The translations under genes and the position numbers were made by a program. A stretch of 7,640 nt of DNA, from contig JAGGDZ010000016.1 of NCBI GenBank assembly GCA_024648655.1, positions 1 through 7,640 of the forward strand, written 5' to 3'. Positions 1 through 5,827 of this stretch are shown one piece after another; position 1 is the first letter of the stretch, and each line of letters begins with the position of its first letter. The stretch comes from Chloroflexota bacterium. GTDB taxonomy: Bacteria; Chloroflexota; Dehalococcoidia; Lucifugimonadales; JADFKI01. The notes beneath the pieces were generated by a model. That model was given only the letters and a program-made list of their open reading frames with translations. It was not told where the DNA came from and made no database searches.

Positions 1-2058
1 GCTACACCTACACCCGCGCTGTCCGCGCCGTTGCCGCCGCCCACTCCGACCACCGTCCCAACCGCCACACCGCAGCCCGTTGTCATCAGCGGCGGCACAG
101 GTGCTCCGTCCGACTCCGCGGACGACGCCATACGCGCTCGACGCTTCCGTCAGCCCGGCTTCATCGGCGTTCCTACCGACGATGTCGTGCCCTTCACTAA
201 TATCGCAGAAGATGCACTCGGCGAGAACGCCTCAGTCACCAACGACCTCACCGGAGTCGCCATCTTCGACTTCGACCGCGACGGCGACCTCGATTTCTAC
301 ATAACCCAGTCACGCGGCAATCCCAACCTGCTCTTCCGCAACGACGGCGGCGAAAAATTCACCGAAGTCGGCGTGCAGGCGGGTGTGTCCGCCAATGCCT
401 CCAACAGCACTGGCGTCGTCGCATGCGACATAAACAACGATGGCTACCAGGACATCTATCTCAGCGCGCAGGGCATCATCGGCGATGGCCTGGACTACCA
501 GGACGCCCTGGAAGATGACATGCTGCGAGAAGCGGTCAGCGACCGCCTCATGCGTAACAACGGCGACGGCACTTTCACGGACATCACCGCCGCCGCATTC
601 GGTGATGATGCCAACTTCCGCACCGGCACAAGTCCCGCTTGCGCCGACATAGATCGTGACGGCTGGGTGGACATCTTCGTCGCCAATCGCTCCGACATGG
701 ACGCCGTACACCCTGGCGCTCCCACACGCGGCAACGAGAACGTCCTCTACCATAACAACGGAGACGGCGCCTTCACCGAGATAAGCGCGGACGCGGGAGT
801 GCGCGGCGAGCAGGTCGTAACATGGGCAACGCTCTTCTTCGACTTCGACGACGACGGCGACCCGGACCTCTGGACTGCCGACGACGGTGGTCCCGTCCGA
901 ATATACCGCAACGACACAGACGAAAACGCCGTGCGCTTCACGCCGGTTGAGCGCCCCATGGGCCTCGACAAGCGCGGCAATTGGATGGGATTTGCGCTCG
1001 GCGACTACGACGGCGATGTGGACCTCGACATATTCGTGACGAACATCGGCTACCATCCTAAGACGCGTCCCCTCCCTTTCGAAGGCGCGAGCGGAGACTG
1101 CTCCAGTGAGCAGCTCTACTCCATTTCCACCTGTGCCCACTATCTGCTCCGCAACGATGGTACGATGGTCGTTCCGCGCCTCGGCGAAGTCGGATTTTTC
1201 CCCGATGTAGCGCCCTCCATCCCTATCGAGCCGAGCCGCGTAATGCCGCCCGAATCCATCGACCCGGTGCAGATATGGCTCGACTGGCGTGTGCCAACCG
1301 GCCTAGCCGCCTATGACTTCGGCTTCGGCGCTGCCTTCTTCGACCTCGAAAACGACGGCGACCAGGACCTCTACTGGACAGGTTCAGCGCTCGGACGCGG
1401 CGAGTCCCCTGATGGCAAGTGGTTCCCATCAGCAGGACGCATGCTGCGCGGCGATGGCAACGGCAGCTTCCAGGACATCACCGTCGAGGCGCGCCTGCTC
1501 AACATCAAAGACGTGGACTACGGTGTCCTCGACCCAACCAGTCCGCGCTTCGACCGCGATAGGCAGCGCATCGACACAGCCTATCATGAGAACGGCAAGG
1601 GCTTGGCAAAAGGCGACCTCAACGGCGACGGTTACATAGACCTTATTGGAACTAACAGCGCAGGCCCGATATTTACAGGATCAGGAGATGAGCTTGCTTT
1701 CGAGAAGGGCCCCACATTCGTCTGGCTCAACGGCAACGGCGAAAACAACTGGCTCACCCTGCGCCTCAAGGGACGCATGGCAGAGGACGGCACCGGCAGC
1801 AACGCGGACGCCATCGGTGCGCGCGTCTTCGTAACCAGCACAGACGCCGATGGCAACCGCCGCACTCAGACCGACGACGTAACCGCCGGCTCCAGTTTCC
1901 TCTCCATGTCCAGCCTCGACCTGCACTTCGGCATCGCCGACGCCGACATCACCGAAGAGATAACCATCTTCTGGCCCAGCGGCATCCGCCAGGTTATCCG
2001 CAACATCCCCGCCAACCAGCTCATCCGGATAACCGAGCCTGCCTTGCCAGGTCAATAA
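1..2058 (+). CDS. Secreted VCBS/FG-GAP repeat protein with C-terminal ASPIC/UnbV domain (CRTAC1-like), 5' partial
   Basis: The frame is open from base 1 to the TAA at 2056-2058, so the gene probably begins outside the window; a TTG at 31 is the first possible start inside it, and numbering here counts from it (675 aa). The first ~35 visible residues are an Ala/Thr/Pro-rich linker typical of exported bacterial proteins. Seven Asp-rich loops of the DxDxDG type follow near residues 80, 133, 206, 271, 325, 438 and 529 (for example DFDRDGDLD, DINNDGYQD, DLNGDGYID). These are the calcium-binding loops of VCBS/FG-GAP blades, which build an integrin-like beta-propeller. Residues ~572-670 look like an ASPIC/UnbV domain (NNWLTLRLKG, IGARV, LHFGIA, IFWPSGI). 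Family knowledge places such proteins outside the cell, in adhesion or binding; no enzymatic activity is established. The signal peptide is not visible because the N-terminus is missing. No partner gene is in view. Domain assignment is secure; function is not. Confidence 0.9.
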   Translation, partial: ATPTPALSAPLPPPTPTTVPTATPQPVVISGGTGAPSDSADDAIRARRFRQPGFIGVPTDDVVPFTNIAEDALGENASVTNDLTGVAIFDFDRDGDLDFYITQSRGNPNLLFRNDGGEKFTEVGVQAGVSANASNSTGVVACDINNDGYQDIYLSAQGIIGDGLDYQDALEDDMLREAVSDRLMRNNGDGTFTDITAAAFGDDANFRTGTSPACADIDRDGWVDIFVANRSDMDAVHPGAPTRGNENVLYHNNGDGAFTEISADAGVRGEQVVTWATLFFDFDDDGDPDLWTADDGGPVRIYRNDTDENAVRFTPVERPMGLDKRGNWMGFALGDYDGDVDLDIFVTNIGYHPKTRPLPFEGASGDCSSEQLYSISTCAHYLLRNDGTMVVPRLGEVGFFPDVAPSIPIEPSRVMPPESIDPVQIWLDWRVPTGLAAYDFGFGAAFFDLENDGDQDLYWTGSALGRGESPDGKWFPSAGRMLRGDGNGSFQDITVEARLLNIKDVDYGVLDPTSPRFDRDRQRIDTAYHENGKGLAKGDLNGDGYIDLIGTNSAGPIFTGSGDELAFEKGPTFVWLNGNGENNWLTLRLKGRMAEDGTGSNADAIGARVFVTSTDADGNRRTQTDDVTAGSSFLSMSSLDLHFGIADADITEEITIFWPSGIRQVIRNIPANQLIRITEPALPGQ

Positions 2059-2078
2059 CTCCTGTGATATATTTTGGC

Positions 2079-2115
2079 ACAGGTGAATAGAATATATGAG
2101 CGTACCTGTTTTGTT
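2079..2115 (+). terminator. Weak candidate terminator after the VCBS gene
   Basis: ACAGGT at 2079-2084 can pair with ACCTGT at 2104-2109, followed by TTTGTT. The stem is only 6 bp, the loop is 19 nt and the T-run is short and interrupted. A competing hairpin, CCTGTG 2061-2066 with CACAGG 2078-2083, shares the middle arm. This is the only structure seen in the gap that could end transcription of the VCBS gene. No convincing promoter was seen in 2059-2134. Confidence 0.25.
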
Positions 2116-2149
2116 CCTCCGGCTACTGTAGTAAAGGCTGCCATGTCCT

Positions 2150-2408
2150 ACCGACACTACTTCCGCGCAGGACGTATGGGTCTATGTCTATAAAGACCCG
2201 CAACGCGCGTTATATCCCACGCAGAAGAAGGAGGAAATGCTGGAGCGTATCATCCTCACATCCTCGAATCCGGGCGATACGGTCCTGGGCTGCTATGCCG
2301 GCAGCGGCGGCACTCTGCTGCAAGCCTACAAGCTGGGGCGGCGCTTCATCGGCAGGGACGACTCCGAGTCCGCGCAGGAGGTAATCGAGCGACCGTTGCG
2401 GGGTCGTA
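2150..2408 (+). pseudogene. C-terminal remnant of a beta-class DNA (N4-cytosine/N6-adenine) methyltransferase
   Basis: The frame that contains ATG 2237 is open from 2135. It reads DVWVYVYKDPQRALYPTQK, then KEEMLERIILTSSNPGDTVL, GCYAGSGGTLLQAYKLGRRF and IGRDDSESAQEVIER. YPTQK (from 2213), the LERII...SNPGD helix and the glycine-rich motif I (2282-2314) are hallmarks of the N-6/N-4 DNA methylase family, in which this region binds S-adenosylmethionine. In the beta class the catalytic DPPY motif lies upstream; no such motif is in the ~80 bases between here and the VCBS gene, so the catalytic half is absent. Motif I is also altered: GCYAGSGG where the family has D-P/C-F-x-GSGTT, so the aspartate before the loop is Gly. 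The frame has no good ribosome site and drifts into non-family sequence after about 2405. A non-functional fragment of a restriction-modification or orphan methylase gene is the best reading; an intact short protein is unlikely. Confidence 0.7.
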
Positions 2409-2411
2409 GAA

Positions 2412-2678
2412 TTGGCTGCTGTTCACTCGCTGGGCCGAACGGCCCGTTGCATTCTGTTTTCACATCGATTCAACGAAATCGAGCGGCTGCTTCGTAATTT
2501 TCAGGGACGTACCAACAATGGCGTAGCGCTGATTGTCTTGGTGGATGGTCCTTACTACAACGAAAGCCGACTGGCGAGACTGCAAGGCTTAGTCCGCCTA
2601 CAGAGTCCGTTCAGTTATGTGGTTGGCGTCAACGAACTGCATACACTACTTGAAGCAATTGCGAATGCGAAAGTGTAG
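2412..2678 (+). CDS. Hypothetical 88-aa frame; possible frameshifted C-terminal part of the methyltransferase gene or of a linked restriction gene
   Basis: The frame runs from TTG 2412 to TAG 2676-2678 and is open upstream to 2385. I do not recognise its family. The protein is hydrophilic with a hydrophobic beta-strand (VALIVLVDG, about residues 38-46), then GPYYN, an Arg/Leu-rich helix and a final strand (SYVVGV) plus helix; it has no signal peptide or membrane segment. The look is of the C-terminal part of a soluble alpha/beta domain, not random translation. It lies directly after the methylase remnant in a frame shifted by +1, so both may once have been one gene, or an adjoining endonuclease gene, now broken near 2385-2412. 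The start codon is doubtful: a GGGG tract about 10 nt upstream is the only ribosome-site candidate. It ends 9 nt before the convergent higA stop. Confidence 0.4.
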   Translation: MAAVHSLGRTARCILFSHRFNEIERLLRNFQGRTNNGVALIVLVDGPYYNESRLARLQGLVRLQSPFSYVVGVNELHTLLEAIANAKV

Positions 2679-2687
2679 AGCGTAATT

Positions 2688-3002
2688 TTATCCATCGACG
2701 CCAGCCACATCTCCCACCAACGTCGAAGCGGGTCGAACATCCGCTGTCAGCCGTTCCTTCTCCGCCGCCAGCTTGCGAAATTCGCATTCCACCTGAATGC
2801 CATGCCAGAACTCGTCCGACTGACCGAAGAATGCTCCAAAGCGTATGGACATAGCAGGTGTGATGGAGCGTCTCGCATGAACTATCTCGTTAACCGCGCG
2901 CGGTGATACGCCTATGGCGCGCGCCATCGCATTCTGCGAAATACCCATTGGCTTCAGGTATTCTTCAAGGAGAATTTCGCCGGGAGTGATTGGACTGTCC
3001 AT
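2688..3002 (-). CDS. higA: HigA-family antitoxin, XRE-type helix-turn-helix
   Basis: This 104-aa protein should neutralise the HigB toxin encoded just upstream and repress the shared operon. Residues 4-16 (PITPGEILLEEYL) are the classic HigA opening. An XRE helix-turn-helix covers about residues 20-60 (GISQNAMARAIGVSPRAVNE, RRSITPAMSIRFGAFFG), followed by the family's EFWHGIQ segment. The tail after residue ~85 is divergent and low in motif content. Length fits the family (about 95-105 aa). ATG at 3002 is preceded by AGGA (3014-3011), 8 nt away. The gene follows higB on the same strand after 47 nt, the toxin-first order characteristic of HigBA and opposite to most TA loci. A 16-bp palindrome and a TATAAT box in the gap suggest a separate, autoregulated antitoxin promoter. 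Its 3' end converges with the methylase-remnant region. Identification is strong from family motifs. Confidence 0.92.
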   Translation of the reverse strand: MDSPITPGEILLEEYLKPMGISQNAMARAIGVSPRAVNEIVHARRSITPAMSIRFGAFFGQSDEFWHGIQVECEFRKLAAEKERLTADVRPASTLVGDVAGVDG

Positions 3003-3019
3003 CTATCGCATCCTGACAT
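3003..3019 (-). promoter_or_regulatory. higA leader with Shine-Dalgarno-like AGGA
   Basis: On the - strand the 17 nt before the higA ATG contain AGGATG, with AGGA at 3014-3011 and 8 nt to the start codon. It supports ATG 3002 as the start. If transcription began from the adjacent TATAAT box the 5' leader would be only about 10 nt and would barely include this site, so the upstream higB promoter may also matter. Confidence 0.45.
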
Positions 3020-3025
3020 ATTATA
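3020..3025 (-). promoter_or_regulatory. Candidate -10 box (TATAAT) for higA
   Basis: A perfect TATAAT reads on the - strand at 3025-3020, 17 nt upstream of the higA ATG. At the matching -35 distance (3043-3048, ACCATA) there is no good hexamer, so if real this promoter is weak or relies on other contacts. The palindrome at 3027-3042 fills the whole spacer between the two positions. Confidence 0.4.
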
Positions 3026-3026
3026 T

Positions 3027-3042
3027 CCTATAACGTTATAGG
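3027..3042. promoter_or_regulatory. Perfect 16-bp palindrome, likely HigA operator
   Basis: CCTATAACGTTATAGG is identical to its own reverse complement. It lies in the 47-nt gap between the higB stop (3050) and the higA start (3002), immediately upstream of a TATAAT box. XRE-family HigA antitoxins bind palindromes as dimers to repress their operons, so this is the natural operator candidate. No second copy was seen ahead of higB. The operator role is inference; the symmetry is directly visible. Confidence 0.6.
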
Positions 3043-3049
3043 TATGGTG

Positions 3050-3328
3050 TCAGTGATAATCCATAAATTCAACCTGTCCGGGACCGAATTCAGTCCATCG
3101 GAAGACGATTCGCCATTGGTTATTGACTCTGATGGAGTGAAGCCCAAGGAAATTGCCTCGTAAAACTTCTGGGCGGTTACCCGGCGGCACTGCCAGGTCA
3201 CTGAGAACGCGAGCCTGGTTCATCTGGATCAATTTTCTTAGCGCGACTCGCGAAATGGCGGCAAAACGGCGATTTCTTCCCGTAAAGAACAGTTCTTCCG
3301 TATCTCGGTCCGCGAATGACCGGATCAC
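3050..3328 (-). CDS. higB: HigB-family toxin (RelE/ParE superfamily mRNA interferase)
   Basis: This 92-aa protein is expected to cleave mRNA on the ribosome when not bound by HigA, slowing growth. It opens with MIRSFADRDTEELF, has the family signature VPPGNRPEVLRG (47-58) and SIRVNNQWRIVFRW (65-78), and ends in DYH (90-92). From memory, Asp90, Tyr91 and His92 of Proteus vulgaris HigB are important for activity, and the same three residues end this protein at the same positions, so the toxin appears intact. The start is GTG at 3328: the frame has a stop only 15-18 nt upstream (3344-3346), so no other start is possible, and the N-terminus matches the family start. The ribosome site is weak (GGGCG). 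It lies 37 nt after the MFS gene on the same strand with no terminator between, so read-through is possible. It directly precedes higA. Confidence 0.93.
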   Translation of the reverse strand: MIRSFADRDTEELFFTGRNRRFAAISRVALRKLIQMNQARVLSDLAVPPGNRPEVLRGNFLGLHSIRVNNQWRIVFRWTEFGPGQVEFMDYH

Positions 3329-3365
3329 TGCCGTACGCCCACATCAGTCCGCCGCTCAGCGCCGC

Positions 3366-4703
3366 TTAGTCCCCCGCGCTGGCAGCCGCTCGCCTCTCCT
3401 CCGGCACCGCTGCCTCCCAGTCTCCAATCAGCCGCTTTGAAGTGTCTTCAAGGCTTATCGTCACCAGCGCGCCGCCTACGCTCATCACTGCTGACAGCAT
3501 GAACAGCAGGGTGTACGAACCGGTTAGGTCTAGCATCAGCCCCGCGACGTAACTCACGAATGCGTGTCCCATCTGCGCGCCGGACATCTGCCAGCCATAG
3601 ACCGAACCTATAGGCCCATTGCCGTAGTATTGCCGGTTGATGACTAGGTAGCCTGTCCATTCGCCGCCGAAACCGATGCCGAACAGCACCGCGAACAGCC
3701 AAAAGTGCCACAGCTCGGTCGAGAAGAACAGCAGGATGACCGTCAAGCCCTGAATCATCAGGCAGGTTGCCATTATCGTCTTCGTGCCGTACCGCTCCGC
3801 AATTATAGGCGTCAGCATGCGGCTGGGTATGCTCACGAGGGACAGGATGCTCAGAATTAGCGCCGCCTGGGTGAAGCTCAAGCCCTTGCTTATGGCGAAC
3901 GGCGCCACGAACAGCAGCACGATGCCATGTCCCGCGCAGCCGAGACCATGTATGGCAGGCAGATTCCAGAATGCTTTCGTGCGCCGCACATGCTGGTTGA
4001 ACACTTTGGCGCGCGCGCGCTCTTGGTCTTGCGAAAGCCCGCCCTCTTCCCGCTCGCTCTCTTGCGTGCCATACGCGGATATGCCCATGTCGGCGGGCTT
4101 GCTTCGGAACACCAGCGTCAGAAGTAGCATGAACGCTCCGGCAGCCAGGCCGAAATAGATAAAGGTACTCTGCCAGTCGATTCCTTCCACGAGATTGATG
4201 AGCACCGGCGCCATCACCGCGGGTCCAACACCCGCCGCTGCCCAAAGTACGCCGGTCGCAAGGCCGAGCCTGTGTCTGAACCAGCCGGAGACCGCCGCCA
4301 TCAACGGTACCATGAATATCGCCTGCACCGCGCCGCGCAGCACGCCGAACGACAGCCACAACTCCCAAGGCGCGCTGACGAAAGCCACGAGCAACATGAC
4401 GCCACAGTAGGACGCAGCACCCACAATCATCATGTTGCGCGGCCCATAGCGTTCACCCAGCCAGCCCACCACCGGAGACAACAATGCGCCGCTCAGAAAG
4501 AACAGAGTGAAGGACAAGCCCACGCCGGAGGCGCTGAAGCCGAAATCGCCGTTCGTATCCGTTAGAGGTTCCACCAGCACGCCACTGGCGAAGTTGACGG
4601 ACAGCGCGACCATCTGCACGAGCGCGAGGACGCCTACGATGATCCAGGCGTAATGTAACGGTGCGCGGTTAATCCACTGGGACAAGGTGTTGATATGAGG
4701 CAT
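3366..4703 (-). CDS. Major facilitator superfamily (MFS) transporter, 12 TM, monocarboxylate/oxalate-formate-like
   Basis: A 445-aa inner-membrane secondary transporter. TM1 spans about residues 18-43 and TM2 about 57-80. The MFS motif A follows in the TM2-TM3 loop (GWLGERYGPR, 80-89). Further hydrophobic segments give six helices up to about residue 198, then a charged central loop (about 200-245, rich in Glu/Arg/Lys/Gln) and six more helices from about 250 to 415, ending in a short hydrophilic tail. The HYAWIIVG start and overall layout resemble the MCT/OFA branch (monocarboxylates, oxalate/formate), but the substrate cannot be read from sequence. ATG 4703 is preceded by GGAAG only 3 nt away, a poor spacing, and just before that by the T-run of a hairpin terminator, so expression may be low or start from a promoter I could not see. 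It follows the ABC importer genes on the same strand and precedes higBA. Family call is firm; subfamily is tentative. Confidence 0.9.
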   Translation of the reverse strand: MPHINTLSQWINRAPLHYAWIIVGVLALVQMVALSVNFASGVLVEPLTDTNGDFGFSASGVGLSFTLFFLSGALLSPVVGWLGERYGPRNMMIVGAASYCGVMLLVAFVSAPWELWLSFGVLRGAVQAIFMVPLMAAVSGWFRHRLGLATGVLWAAAGVGPAVMAPVLINLVEGIDWQSTFIYFGLAAGAFMLLLTLVFRSKPADMGISAYGTQESEREEGGLSQDQERARAKVFNQHVRRTKAFWNLPAIHGLGCAGHGIVLLFVAPFAISKGLSFTQAALILSILSLVSIPSRMLTPIIAERYGTKTIMATCLMIQGLTVILLFFSTELWHFWLFAVLFGIGFGGEWTGYLVINRQYYGNGPIGSVYGWQMSGAQMGHAFVSYVAGLMLDLTGSYTLLFMLSAVMSVGGALVTISLEDTSKRLIGDWEAAVPEERRAAASAGD

Positions 4704-4710
4704 CGGCTTC

Positions 4711-4744
4711 CAAAAAAATCCCTTCCCCCATGAAAGAGGGAAGG
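4711..4744 (-). terminator. Intrinsic terminator after the ABC importer genes
   Basis: Read on the - strand from 4744, CCTTCCC pairs with GGGAAGG (7 bp, 10-nt loop), then two bases and seven T (4718-4712). It lies 51 nt past the stop of the second ATPase gene, where an operon terminator is expected, and ends only 8 nt before the ATG of the MFS gene. The T-run exists only on the - strand, which fixes the direction. Confidence 0.6.
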
Positions 4745-4762
4745 CTAGGATGGCGTTAGAAT
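4713..4762. repeat. Intergenic hairpin repeat, copy A
   Basis: This stretch aligns without gaps to 6929-6978 at about 35 of 50 positions: an A-run, a C-rich arm, GGGAAGG and a conserved tail TAGGAT. The tail lies outside the hairpin, so the match is more than two independent terminators looking alike. Each copy lies in a short gap of the same - strand gene series with the hairpin next to the following start codon. A dispersed palindromic element (REP- or MITE-like) is the likely explanation. Confidence 0.55.
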
Positions 4763-4795
4763 GTCGATTCTATTTTCTGAATCTAAGTGGCGCGG

Positions 4796-5824
4796 TTACC
4801 CCGGAACGCCGGGCAGTTCGATCTCATCCGCGAAATGGCAGCTCGCATATCGCCCCGGAGACACTTCCTTCAGTGGCGGCTCCTTCTCGCGGCAGATGTC
4901 CTGTGCAAATGGGCAGCGCGGGTGGAAGTAGCAGCCCGATGGGGGATTCGCGGGGTCGGCGACTTCTCCCTCCAGCACCATGCCGCGCGACTCAATCGCC
5001 GGATTCGGCACCGGCACGGACGACAGCAGCGCCTGCGTGTACGGATGTCGTGGTTGTGTGAACAGGTCCTCTGTCGATGCCACTTCGACGATTTTGCCCA
5101 CATACATGACGGCGACCCGGTGGCAGATGTACTGCACCACGCTCAGGTCGTGGCTGATGAACAGGTACGTGAGCCGCAGCTCTTCCTGCAAGTCCTGCAT
5201 CAGGTTCAGTATCTGCGCCTGCACCGACACATCGAGCGCGGAAACCGGCTCGTCCGCGATGACGAGGCGCGGGTTCACGACCAGCGCGCGCGCGATGCCG
5301 ATGCGCTGCCTTTGACCGCCGCTGAAGGCGTGAGGATAGCGCCTTGCATAGTCCACAGACAGCCCCACCAGCCTCAGCATCTCCGCCACACGGTCCTCAA
5401 GCTCCGAGCCTCTGGCGATCCTGTTGACGCGAAGTGGATCGGCGACCACATCGAACACGGTCATACGCGGGTTGAGCGAGGCGAACGGGTCCTGGAAGAT
5501 GAGCTGCATCTCCTGTCGCAGCAGTCGCAGCGTCTCGCGGTCCGCGGCTGCCGTATCGATGTGCTCTCCGCTCTTCATCGTAAAGCGAACCGATCCGTCC
5601 GTCGGCTCGACGGCGCGGAGGATAGCCCTGCCCGTTGTCGTCTTGCCGCAGCCCGACTCTCCCACAAGCCCGAAAGTCTCGCCCTCTTCAAGGCTGAAGC
5701 TCACCTCGTCCACCGCTTTGACATAGCCGGTGGTGCGCCGCAGGAAGCCCTCAATTATCGGGAAATAGACCTTGAGCTTGTCAACATCAAGAATCCGGGA
5801 GCTGTCGTTCACTTCCGTTGTCAT
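4796..5824 (-). CDS. dppF: PepT-family ABC importer ATPase, DppF/OppF type
   Basis: A 342-aa cytoplasmic ATP-binding subunit that pairs with the DppD-type ATPase to power import of di/oligopeptides or a related solute. Visible in order: Walker A GESGCGKT (55-62), Q-loop Q111 in FQDPFASLNP, signature FSGGQRQR (167-174), Walker B LVIADE (187-192), D-loop SALD (195-198) and switch H225. The FQDPFASLNPRMTV stretch is typical of the OppF side. The C-terminal oligopeptide/dipeptide domain carries four cysteines (C298, C304, C311, C329) in the pattern that holds a [4Fe-4S] cluster in characterised Dpp/Opp ATPases. ATG 5824 is 3 nt after the stop of the upstream ATPase gene, with AGGAC (5835-5831) as ribosome site inside that gene's end, so the two are translationally linked. 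Length is normal (about 330-350). The symbol marks family position; the true substrate is unknown. Confidence 0.93.
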   Translation of the reverse strand: MTTEVNDSSRILDVDKLKVYFPIIEGFLRRTTGYVKAVDEVSFSLEEGETFGLVGESGCGKTTTGRAILRAVEPTDGSVRFTMKSGEHIDTAAADRETLRLLRQEMQLIFQDPFASLNPRMTVFDVVADPLRVNRIARGSELEDRVAEMLRLVGLSVDYARRYPHAFSGGQRQRIGIARALVVNPRLVIADEPVSALDVSVQAQILNLMQDLQEELRLTYLFISHDLSVVQYICHRVAVMYVGKIVEVASTEDLFTQPRHPYTQALLSSVPVPNPAIESRGMVLEGEVADPANPPSGCYFHPRCPFAQDICREKEPPLKEVSPGRYASCHFADEIELPGVPG

Positions 5825-5827
5825 AGA

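Noticed and set aside
310..1140. Long - strand open frame (276 codons) opposite the VCBS gene
   Set aside because: Its Val/Ala/Glu-rich translation mirrors the GAC-rich Asp codons of the VCBS repeats read backwards; no domain or ribosome site.
2061..2083. CCTGTG/CACAGG hairpin after the VCBS gene as a strong terminator
   Set aside because: It has a 6-bp stem with an 11-nt loop and no T-run behind it; only the overlapping alternative hairpin was kept, at low confidence.
4009..4020. Twelve-base GC dinucleotide run
   Set aside because: It lies in the charged central loop of the MFS protein (ERARAK), frame is intact across it, and short GC runs are expected in such DNA.
3448..4368. Second - strand frame (306 codons) inside the MFS gene
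   Set aside because: It lies fully within the MFS gene, shifted by one frame, with an Arg/Ala/Gly-rich translation and no family resemblance.
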